Shown here in pieces: positions 25,341 to 36,100 of a DNA stretch of 64,000 bases (within the stretch, counting starts at the first letter, position 1; every line of letters starts with the position of its first letter). The stretch is from Anagrus nilaparvatae. Taxonomy: Eukaryota > Arthropoda > Insecta > Hymenoptera > Mymaridae. Below the pieces are notes generated by a model. The model made no database searches. It was not told where the DNA came from and saw only the letters and a list, made by a program, of their open reading frames with translations. A program made the position numbers and the translations under genes. The stretch spans positions 2,482,501 to 2,546,500 of the forward strand of contig JAKSXM010000007.1 in assembly GCA_022575985.1 (NCBI GenBank). Reading direction: 5' to 3'.

Positions 25341-26483
25341 TATTAATTAAATGGGATTTTGGGGGTGTTCTTGGAGACTTTTTGTCTATTAAGGAATACA
25401 CTCACATTCTCATCATGGGTGACTTTCATTATGACATCTGAGATGATCAAAAGGGCCTTCCGCTCATAGAATTCTCGCAAGATCTTGGCTTATTAATAGG
25501 TCCAACGAAATATGCACATTCTGTTAATGAAAGCAAATCAAAAATTGATATTGTACTGACTAAAACTCTTTCTCATATACTAGATTGGACACTTTTTCCA
25601 ACACCACTTTTTGCAGGTCATCACCCAATGTGCTTTGCATACAAATTTGAAAAAACACCACCCGTTTCTCGTTTCAAAATTACGCGTTCGTTCAAAAAAT
25701 GTAATTTCAATAAAATAAATTTAGATTTGACGCGCACTATACAACACTCTATCAATCTAATATTACTGAGTCATCAACTATTACGGAAAATTTTCTAACC
25801 TCGTGCAATAACATACTCAATAAACATGCTCCTGAGTATAGAAATACAATAAAAAAACCAAAGACTTTTGGATATTGATTTAAAAAATCAATTCAAAATA
25901 CGTGATAGTTTTTATAAAAAGTTCAGTAAAACCCAAGATGATAAATATTTAAAAATGTACCGTAATATGCGTGCTGAACTTAAATTAGAGGTTAGAAAAC
26001 GTAAGGATGAATTCATAAAACGCAAGAGATTCTTCCACTCTATGGCGAATTTTTTACTCCCTTGGACTCACTTCAATAGCCTATAATTCCCCTTTACAAT
26101 ACTTTACTGCTATTGACCTAAATATTCACTCCTCTAAAATAAATAAATCCTCACCATCTTGCATAATACTACCACAATTTTCTCATGATACCATAGTTAC
26201 TACTTCCTTCTCAATTAATCCTGTAACTTCTGATCAGACATCTAAGACGTTAACCAAAATAATGCCCAAATGCAAAGGCCGTAGTTCAGATGGTTTTAAT
26301 CTAATGCATTATAAAGAGTCTTTACATGTCTTATCAGATTTTATAACCTACCTATTTAATACATAAATATTAATACTTATTAATACTGCAAAGTTTCCAA
26401 ATTGCTGGAAGAGAATATTTATTACAGCTCTCAGCAAAATTCCTCAACCACTATCTACTTCAGACACTCGTCCTGTAGCTAAC

Positions 26484-27845
26484 ATGTCTCATCTAGCAAA
26501 GGCCCTGGAAAAATTAATAGTTGATCAGGTTGTAGACTACTTAGAAACTAATAATTTAATAAACTCTCATCAGTCTGGTTATAGGAAAAATTTTAGTACG
26601 CAGACGGTTTTGTTGAACCTTACTGATACTATACGTCGTGGAATAGGGTTAGGATTAGTCACAATCTTATTGCTGTTTGATTTTTCCACGGCCTCTGATA
26701 CTATAGACCATACTATCTTACTGAGAAGGTTATACTATCTAGGTTTTACGCATCATACATTATCATGGTTTCATGACTATTTGCTTTATCGTCAACAAGC
26801 AGTCATAGATTCTGATGGTAATCCAACAGAATTTATTACAACTAGCTCTGGAGTTCCTCAGGGATCAGTTATTAGTCCCATTTTATTTGTAATTTATATG
26901 AACTCTATTTTGGACGAAATTAAATTCTGTTACTATGAGCTGTTTGTTGACGATCTGCAAATATATATACAATGTAAGACTTCTTCTCTTAATATGGCTA
27001 TTGCTAAAGTACAGCAGGATGCCAATGCAGTAGTAGATTGGGCAACAAATAATCACTTAAAATTGAATCCAGATAAAATTAAATCTATAATTTTTGGTAC
27101 TACATTTCAATTAAGTAATATCAATGATCTTGAACTACCATTTATTACAGTTTCAAACACAAACATTCCATATTCTACGTCACTGACCAATCTGAGTGTA
27201 ATTTTAACCCCAACGTTAAATTGGTCTTCACAAGTTCTGAAATTGTCAAAATCAGTGCATTACACACTACATCGTCTAGGCTTAAAGTCAAGACTATTAT
27301 CTTATGAGCTACGAAAATTACTAGTAAATTCTCTAATAATTCCATACTTTGATAATTGTTGTCTGGTCTTTGATGCCTTGGATGTGACTCTTATGGATAA
27401 AATAGAAAGAATATTAAATTTAGCCATAAGATTCATATTTGGTATTGGCAGATATGAACAAGTATCCATTACACCTTTAAAAAACGAATTGAATTGGCTT
27501 ATTGCCAAGTCAAGAATACAGTACTTCAAATTGGTACTTGTGCATAGCTTGATAACTTCCCAAAGACCGCCTTATCTTTCATCAGTTTTTAAACCCCCTG
27601 ATGAAGAAATCAGGCGTTCTCAACGTAACCTACCAGATACCTCATTGTCAGAATTTCTTCCACTAACATTTGCTCTTCCAAGCTTCTATCGAACTGAAAC
27701 CTATAAGCAATCATTTTTCTATTCAGTCATTACAGAGTGGAACAATCTACCATTTACTCTAAAAGCTTATTCTAATCTCGATACTTTTAAGGTTCACTTA
27801 ATGTCACACTTATTGAGTATTCAAAAAACCCCTTTTTTGTGCTAA
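26484..27845 (+). pseudogene. LINE reverse transcriptase, inactive copy
   Basis: A 453-codon frame covers most of the RT domain: HQSGYRKNFSTQTVLL, the catalytic A motif as LFDFSTASDTIDH, SSGVPQGSVISPILF, and the C motif as FVDDLQIY where active enzymes of this group normally read FADD or YADD. NHLKLNPDK and the C-terminal thumb/tail (PFTLKAYSNLDTFK) follow. RT-related sequence upstream of the first ATG (GRSSDGFNLMHYKESL, about 26280) is separated from the endonuclease part by stops. With the endonuclease truncated and disrupted, this copy cannot move by itself. Confidence 0.85.
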
Positions 27846-27849
27846 AAAT

Positions 27850-28657
27850 CCCGTACGTAAAAAGCCTGTACAAACGTTGTACACAAAGTTGTGCACAAAG
27901 TTGTGCACAAAACGACACACACTTTGTACAGCGTTTTGTGCACAAAATCGCGAATTTTGTGCACAAAGAAAATAGAAAATAATTTTTTTAAATATTTTTC
28001 CTGGGTCAGTAAAATATACTCCCAGGGGTATTAAACTTTAAGGGGTCAAATGGGCCCCCTTGGGGTAAAAATATGATCTTGGTAATAATCAGTTTTGCCA
28101 TTAAAAGTGGACTTATGGCCAAAAAATACGATCCAATGGCAAAATGCTTAGCCTAGGTGAAAATTAATCTTTCAGGGGGGGAGGGGGCAAGTGGGCTTCC
28201 TTTGGAACGAAATTGTAATCTGTGGCGTAAACAAGGATTTGCTTTTAAAAATAAATTTATGACTAGTAAAGTATGATTCAGTGACTAGAAAACTCAGTTT
28301 GCATAAAAATTGAACTTTAAGGGGTCAAATAGGCAATCTTAGGTTAAAATTCTAATCCAGGTAGTAAACCAAGTTTAGTCGCTAAAAATGGACTTACGGC
28401 AGGAAAATATGATCCAGTATTGAATATACAAAGCCTTGGGAAAAATCTATTTTTGGGGGCAAAATTGGGCCCATTCGGGACGAAAAATGTAATCTTACTG
28501 CCTCAGGAAAAATATTAAAAAAAATTATTTTCTATTTTCTTTGTGCACAAAATTCGCGATTTTGTGCACAAAACGCTGTACAAAGTGTGTGTCGTTTTGT
28601 GCACAACTTTGTGCACAACTTTGTGTACAACGTTTGTACAGGCTTTTTACGTACGGG
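27850..28657. mobile_element. Fold-back MITE FB4 inserted just after the LINE stop codon
   Basis: The ends are complementary over about 160 bp, starting CCCGTACGTAAAAAGCCTG (left) and the reverse on the right. The arms are studded with the palindromic block TTTGTGCACAAA in several copies. The interior has two diverged direct repeats (AACTTTAAGGGGTCAAAT at about 28040 and 28315). It lies 5 bp past the LINE stop; LINE 3' UTR sequence resumes on the other side. Confidence 0.75.
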
Positions 28658-28942
28658 TATATCTGTCCTTCAACAGTAAATTCTTTATTTTTATTTTTTA
28701 CTTTTTATATTTTGTTCATCTTTGTTCATTTTTAAATTTATATATGCTATATGTTATTTTCACTTTATTAAAATTTTAATTAAACTTCTTCAAATCTTAA
28801 ATCAAATTAAATTACTTTTTATTATTTTATTATACCTAATTGTGTAATATGAATATTGCAATATGTACTCTTACTTAAAACTGTATCACATGCGCATCGG
28901 CCATGCCTGCGCTATAATATCTTCTTAAATAAATAAATAAAT

Positions 28943-29405
28943 AAATGAAATTATTGGTCTTTGCGAACAAATGATGTTAATAATTTTTAATTTTCACTAC
29001 TAAACGTGGTATACATTTAAATACTCAACGTAGTAAATATCAAACATTATTGTAGAAAATTATTGAAATTTTTTTTATCAATTTTCAATAATTTAATCGC
29101 TTAGTTGGCTAAAGCGATTTCACTAGATATGAAAGAATCGTGGGTTCAAGTCCCACCGACTCTGGCATTTATTCCGATTTGAGAAATATTTATTAATACC
29201 ACTTTTTTTCAATTAATTTGTGCTTATAATATCATTACACAATATTTAGATGCAAAAAATTATTGAAAATTGATAAAATAATTTTCAATAATTTTCTACA
29301 ATAATGTTTGATATTTACTACGTTGAGTATTTAAATGTATACCACGTTTAGTAGTGAAAATTAAAAATTATTAACATCATTTGTTCGTAAAGACTAATAA
29401 TTTCA
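28943..29405. mobile_element. Fold-back MITE FB5 enclosing a tRNA-like sequence
   Basis: The inverted arms, about 145 bp each, start AAATGAAATTATT and share TTTGATATTTACTACGTTGAG and CCACGTTTAGTAGTGAAAATT. The left end abuts the AAAT tail of the LINE, so the exact border is uncertain. The single-copy loop contains a tRNA-like segment. Confidence 0.7.
29096..29165 (+). pseudogene. tRNA-like sequence with A and B boxes (tRNA-derived pseudogene)
   Basis: TCGCTTAGTTGG matches the Pol III A box at 11 of 12 positions and GGTTCAAGTCC the B box at 10 of 11. A 5 bp T stem (GTGGG/CCCAC) and an anticodon-like stem (TTTCA/TGAAA with loop CTAGATA) can be drawn. The 5' half of the acceptor stem does not pair with the 3' half (CGACTCT), so a functional tRNA is unlikely. 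Confidence 0.55.
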
Positions 29406-29669
29406 TTTAATTAATTATCAAAATATGACGAACGATAAAAAATTAAAATTTATAATACTAAAGTATATCAATTTAATCCACTAGAAAAACTGAAAGTTTT
29501 AAGAAAATCCCAATTTTAAGAGGCCAAAAAAAAACTTTCGAGAGCTATCGTGGGTTCGAAAATCGATGTTTTGATCTAAATCCAACGAGAAACTTATTTT
29601 TTTTACTTATACTTTCGAGTTCTGCCGGCGCGTTAGGAATCTCGGATACTTCGAAAAAAAACCAGTCTA

Positions 29670-32600
29670 ATAAAAAATAGTATAAATTATTTTCATTATG
29701 TCGTACTTAATTTGATAAATTTTTATAGATTTTGAAAAGGCTGCTAATAAGGAATTGAAAAGTTAATAATTTAAACAACATTTATTACTCGAAAAAAACG
29801 TCATAAGATTTTTTTATTTTTTTTCTAATTTTGTAAATATTAATATTCATGAATTAAATTTATTTTGAATATTTTATTCACAAGGGGAGTTTACTCAGAA
29901 TAAAACATTCTTGTCCAGGTATTTACTGTCAGGATAGTAAAATTATCCTGAATTAAAAATTATTTTAATCAACTGATTACATTATTATAAAATATAAATT
30001 GTCTAGAGCCTAAAAAGCTGCTAAATAAAAATAGCCGTTAATTTATTGTTTTTGAGTAATTTTATAATTGGCTAATGAATTTACTATTCTGATAGGAAAT
30101 ACATGGACAAAAATTTTTACCGTGCACATTAAAAAAACCAAAGGAGTAAAAAGTATAATTATCCGTTGATCTCATTAGATTTCCACTGTTAACAATAAAG
30201 AGTCTTCAGACTCCACTAGCTTTCACATTAAGTGATTTATATTTTTGGGATATATCTAGAAGTATTTATTAATCTTGCAGATGTACTAAAACAAGTCTTG
30301 TTGGAGCAGATTTATTTTACAAAAATTTAAAAAAAAAGTTAATTTTTAAATTATTTATCAAATAAAAATTTTTGATGTAAATAATAAACCATAATATGGA
30401 GTAAAAAAATTACGAATTATAAAATTCTAAAATTAAATAATTTTAAATTATCCTGTTTTGGGAACGGCTCATTTTGAAAAAGATTCTTACTTTAAGTAAG
30501 ATTTCTAATTTAAAATATTTAAAAAAAGTCAATTTACGATCACTAACTTTCGAGAGAAATCTTAAAAATGATCCGTAAAAAATAGAAAATTTAAAGTTTT
30601 AGTTTTTAGTTTTAATTTTTTTAGCAATTTGAAAATTGGTAATTTTAGGCTTAAAATAGTTAATACGGTGAATAAATTATTGATAAACAATTGTGCCTTA
30701 CGAACATTGAAAAATCGGAGAAATAAAAAGTAAAAATTTTCTAATGATACTTGCCTGTTAGAGAAGAAAATTTCACAAACATTTACATATTGAAAAATTA
30801 AACTTTTCTTTTCTACCAAGTATTTTCACAATATTCCAGAATTTACTAATATTTAATAAATCACTGAAAAACTTTCAAGCACATCTGAAGAAGACTAGTA
30901 ACTAATACGTTTTTTATTTTAAAATATACGTGTCCTAATGAAAGTGAGTAAGAATCATCGTTGCTTTGACCACGAACTTCAACAACACAAATTAAACGAT
31001 GAATATTTATTGTAAAAAAGAAAATTATTCTTTGACTCATGAAAACACGGAATAGTAAATAAAATGTAGAATAAAAATATTTATAATTAACAATTGACCT
31101 TATGCCATTTTTCATTTAGTTGTAAAAAACAATAATTTGAAATAAAAAGGGCACGTGAATCAGTGACTTTTATTGTTAATTATTTTTTACTTTAAAAATA
31201 AAAATAATGTTTATAGTTAAAAATTAATTTCATTTATTTGTAAAAATTAACAATTTTAAATAAAAAATGAAGCGAGCAATGCAATATTACAATTTTAGCA
31301 GCAATTTGAAAATTGGTCAATTCGGACCTAAAATGGTCATTTGCTTTATTAAATATAGCGATGAGAGAATTGGTAATAAAAAATTTGGAGAGTTATTTTT
31401 AGTAGTACTTTCGGGAAAAAATACTTTGGAACCAATTTGAAGATTTGACCATGCATCTTTGGAATTATCTTACAGATTTGCTGTGTATCAAATTCTTCCC
31501 TAAATGATAAAAAAATTGAAGTTAATAACTGCGTTTTCAAAGAGATTTTTGTCTATCTTTGTTGAAGCATGTAGTCGGAAAACCCCTGCTTCCCAGAAAA
31601 TTTTGAATTACAAAAAAAATTTTGGGCGAGAAAATGTGTTTATAAAATTTGTAGTTCAGAAAAAGAAACTTTAAAGACTTAATAATCAAGCTAGTATCAA
31701 TATTTGATAACCTAAACGACAAAAAACTTTATTTTTACAAATATACGCTTAACATATTAATCTAAAAATATAATATTGATTATTGATTTAAATTATTTTA
31801 ATTTAATATTTAAATCACTATAACTTACGCAGCATATTATATTAGTTGCTACCTTTACTCAGTAATTTACACGTGTTTATAAGTTATTTTTAGTATTTTT
31901 TTTACAAAAAAAAATTTATTATAGTCTTTAATAGGATGCGATTACAGAAAATCGTTTTTCAATAGAAAAGATTACAGTGCACCGGGCGGGGAGGATTATA
32001 TCAAAAATATAAATACAATTAAAATAAAGCTGCATTGAATCTTTTTAATTTTAATCTTATAGGTGTGATTGAAATAAAAATTTTAAATTCCAATTTCAAA
32101 GAAAAAAATTTGTACAAATGTTTCCTGAAATGGGCCCCGGTATAGCGGGATATAATAATTTTTAAAAATTTTATGCTAAAATTTATTTTCACTAAGCCGA
32201 AAATCCCTTTTATAGGTTAACTGTAAAGTTCTATCATTTTTCAGTTTTTCAGTTCAACTTCTCAGCGCCCCGAATATTTTTAGAGGTCAGAAATTTAAAA
32301 TTGTACGCATAATTTCATTTTTATTGACCTCAAAACTTACCTTGACCAGTAAAATTGCTTCTTATTTATCGCTTATTATTTATGAAATAATAGTTTCGGC
32401 TATATTTATCTCCCATAAGTCTTTGGCGACTTGGTACGCATATGGTTCATACAATTAAAAATAGCGCGTTTTGCTAAAATTCTAATTTGATAGGGTTCTT
32501 TTGGCAAGATTCGTAATCAGTAATCCAAAAAACCAATAGTAGAGAAAATTTCCATTTTATGTTGAACAATTTCAAACCCCCTCCTGTATTTTGGCTGAAG

Positions 32601-33160
32601 TAATATTTCTTTGCATTTTAAGGTTTCCTTTAGAATGGTTTCCTTTAGAATAAGTTTTAAAAATTTTAGAATGAGTAGGTATGATACTTTTTAATATGAT
32701 TTTAAAATTGGGTAAGATGGTGTGAAATGTAACACAATACCCGTATCCCATGTATTACTTCCGTAAATGTGTACTTTGTAAAATTGATTTAATTGCAAAC
32801 GCCAGTTACACCTGTATTCTTTACATTGAAAACTGAAAATAGAATAAAAGTTATACATTTACATTTTTTCAATCAATTGTTTTATAACCATTATTGTACA
32901 TTAAGTTAGTATTAATATAGCCTTTACCTTAACTAGTCAAGTTTGAAGCTAGTCTTTGAAAACTTAGAATTTAAATAAGATTTAAATGTAATAATACGTA
33001 CTGTTTGAAAATGTATTTGGTGTATTTAAATAAATATGATTTTACTTAGAATCTTTAAATCTCACTTTAAAGCGTGATTACATGTGATTTTAAAAGAGAA
33101 AATTTTATTCTTTACTTTTTGTTTTTTAAAATATTTAAATGTTTTAATTTTTTAAGAATC
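29670..33160. other. Intergenic region upstream of the odorant receptor
   Basis: AT-rich with no recognisable gene. Several 60-90 codon minus-strand frames (30562-30819, 30861-31115, 31349-31722) are Phe/Leu/Ile/Lys-rich chance products. The block GCTGCATTGAA at about 32029 also occurs near 7704. The promoter of the odorant receptor presumably lies just before 33161. Confidence 0.4.
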
Positions 33161-36100
33161 ATGTCACGAAATCATTATTTTTTGAATTTTTTCAAACTAT
33201 GCAAATTTCAATTTCGAATTCTTGGATTATGGCCTGGTGAAAATATAAAAAAAGCTAAATATTTAAAAATCTTATGGCCAATTATAAATACCTTAACCCA
33301 GATTGTACAGGTGAGGCATTTTTATTTTTTAAAACTCGTTTCATTTTAAAATTGCGTGATTATTTAAAATTAAAATTTACAGGCAATTAAGTTCTATGAA
33401 GTTAGGAATGAGCCATTGATTCTGATGGAAGGATTATCAATCTTTCTTTATACTGTTATTGCTACAACAATGTTTTGGTTTCTTTCAATAAATAAAAAAC
33501 AGGTAATACACATTTTTTACTCATTTAATGAATTAATTAACATGTTTGATTAGTCTCTAATTAATTAATAAAATATATTAATAATTCTATTATAGTTTAC
33601 AATAATCAAAATTTTGATACACATTAAATTTATTTAACAAACTCACCAGTATGTGTAGTACCAAAACCTTGTTTGACACCATCAACAAGAATTGACAAAC
33701 TTTTTTTCAGTAAATTTTGAACCTCTTTTTTCTTATATGCTTTGATTTGTATATCTTTTTTGAAAGTACAGAACCTTTTTTTATATTTAGATTATACGAT
33801 ACATGCAACATATATTTAAAGCATCTTATCCAATACAATGTAGATATACCTAATTGACAAAATTTTTCTCAAATTTACAAATTTAATATATATAATACAA
33901 ATTATTTATTCTGCCTTTGTTAATAAGCAACGAAATCTTTGTCATAGTATTTTCTAATAATGATATTAAATCTGCTCTAGCTCTGATTACAGAAGAAGGA
34001 GTTCTTCTGTAAAACTCATAATTTTAGTATATGAACCAGCTTTAACTTTTTCCATGGTATTTTTAGATGGGTATACGTCGCAGCCTTGATACAAAAAATT
34101 ATGAATTTTAAAAATATTATATTTGACTAGAGTTTGAGTTAGTAGTGAATAGGTTTTCATATCATTTGCATTGAAATGTCTGCTTTCTAAAGTACGTGCT
34201 TTTTTTTAATTCTAAGGCTTTTTCTAGTTCTGGTTTTCTGTATCTCACTGCTATTTCATTTGCTTTTCTACATTGAGTACTATATGAACTATCTTCAAAA
34301 GTAAAAAATAAACGTCCCCATTTCCTTTTCGGCACTTTCTTTAAAATGTTATAATCTCTTGGAAAGTCTCTCAAATCATTTGTAAGTATTTTCAATCATC
34401 AGTATTTTTTGAAGAGTCTTTTTTTCACTTATTTTGATGCAATTGATTCACTTGCCCGATTTAATTTCCTTTTTATACATCAACCAGGTAATAATTCTTT
34501 ACTTTTCATATTAACCCATTAACGCCCAACCGACAATTCCTGGACACTCGCTTATTTTTATATGAAAAAATTGAAATTTTTGGCCAAAAATGGTACCTAA
34601 TAGGTATTTAGGGCTGCTCTTTCCGAATCTGAAGTCCGTTTTTACGTACCACCCCTCGGGGGTGCGATATTAACCCCCAAAGTGGGGTATGTTTTAAATG
34701 AATTTTTGAACTTTCTTTATAATGTTATTTAGCTAATAAAAACAGTTGATTATTATAAAAAATTATTGCTAGAACCTTTAAAAACCTCAAAAAATAAAAG
34801 AAAAATATTTTTACCTGTTTTACCCCATTGGGGGGCAAATTATGGGGGTGTGGGGGATGGACTTTTTAGGTACTTGAATAAATTGAAATTTTTACCTAAA
34901 AATGTCATCTTGTAGGTATTTTAGGCTGCTCTTTCCGAATCTGAAGTCTATTTTCATGTACCACCCCTCAGGATTACGATATCAACCCCTAAAATGGGGT
35001 AAATTGTAAATATACTTTTAAAGATTTTTTAACGATTCAACACTTGGAAAAGTTACCGCTTTTCCAAGGTTACTCTTTAAAAAAAATATTTACACGAACT
35101 GTAAAAAATGTCAAAAAATCACGTGCATATCGAAATACCTCATTTCAACCCCTTAGAGGGGTGGTAATGGGGCGAATTTTATAAATAAACAAGATTATAA
35201 TTTTTAGGTTTGAAAATGGTGTCTAGTAGGTATTTTTGGCTGATTTTTCCAAATCTGAAGTCCATTTTTACATACGACCCCTCGGGGGTGCGATATCAAC
35301 CCCTATAATGGGGTAAATTGTAAATTTACGTTTAATGTTTTAAAATTATTAAAATTACGCAAACAAATAACTTGCTAGGTATTGAATAATTATATACGCA
35401 CGTGATTTTTTGAAATTTTTTACTGATTGTTGTCTAGTTATTTTTTCTAAAGAAAAACCATTGTTTCAAGTGTTGAATCGTTTAAATATTTTTGCGAGCA
35501 TATTTATAATTTACCTCAATTTAGGGGTTGATATCGCGCCCCCGAGAGATTTTATGTGAAAATGGACTTCAGATTCGGAAAAAGCAGCCAAAAGTACCTA
35601 CTAGACACCATGTTTAGGCCTAAAAATCATAATTTCGTTTATTTATAAAGTTCGCCCCATTACCACCCCTCTAAGGGGTTGAAATGAGGTATTTCGATAT
35701 GCACGTGATTTTTTGACATTTTTTACAGTTCGTGTAAATATTTTTTTTAAAGAGTAACCTTGGAAAAGTGGTAACTTTTCCAAGTGTTGAATCGTTAAAA
35801 AATCTTTAAAAGTATATTTACAATTTACCCCATTTTAGGGGTTGATATCGTAATCCTGAGGGGTGGTACATGAAAATAGACTTCAGATTCGGAAAGAGCA
35901 GCCTAAAATACCTACAAGATGACATTTTTAGGTAAAAATTTCAATTTATTCAAGTACCTAAAAAGTCCATCCCCCACACCCCCATAATTTGCCCCCCAAT
36001 GGGGTAAAACAGGTAAAAATATTTTTCTTTAATTTTTTGAGGTTTTTAAAGGTTCTAGCAATAATTTTTTATAATAATCAACTGTTTTTATTAGCTAAAT

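Larger units (their letters stand above)
25345..28943 (+). mobile_element. Degenerate non-LTR retrotransposon (LINE, CR1/Jockey-like), 5'-truncated
   Basis: It begins inside the endonuclease domain: the GDF-H-YD block, KSKIDIVL and GHHPM are readable at about 25370-25640 with an in-frame stop after YDI. The reverse transcriptase frame follows at 26484-27845. The 3' UTR resumes after an inserted fold-back (28658) and ends in an (AAAT)n tail at about 28926-28945. It is inserted into the tandem-repeat arm of the surrounding composite element. Confidence 0.85.
23282..29667. mobile_element. Composite fold-back island FB3 with about 190 bp terminal inverted repeats
   Basis: The outer inverted repeats (about 23282-23475 and 29474-29667) match over about 190 bp, including TTCCTAACGCGCCGGCAGAA and TTCTCGTTGGATTTAGATC. 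TA flanks lie at 23280-23281 and 29668-29669. The interior consists of inverted arrays of about 170-190 bp repeats, later invaded by a LINE, a second fold-back inside the LINE, and a third next to it. No intact transposase is seen. Confidence 0.75.

Noticed and set aside
26484..27845. Active reverse transcriptase or host RT gene
   Set aside because: The catalytic C motif is FVDD, the endonuclease part upstream is truncated with an in-frame stop, and two fold-back elements interrupt or flank the 3' end.
29096..29165. Functional tRNA-Ser (anticodon-like AGA)
   Set aside because: The acceptor stem does not pair and the long variable arm of tRNA-Ser is absent.
33074..33160. Extra N-terminal 29 residues on the odorant receptor
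   Set aside because: An in-frame ATG exists, but the added sequence is Phe/Lys-rich and unlike family N-termini; the 33161 start gives the usual distance to the first conserved block.
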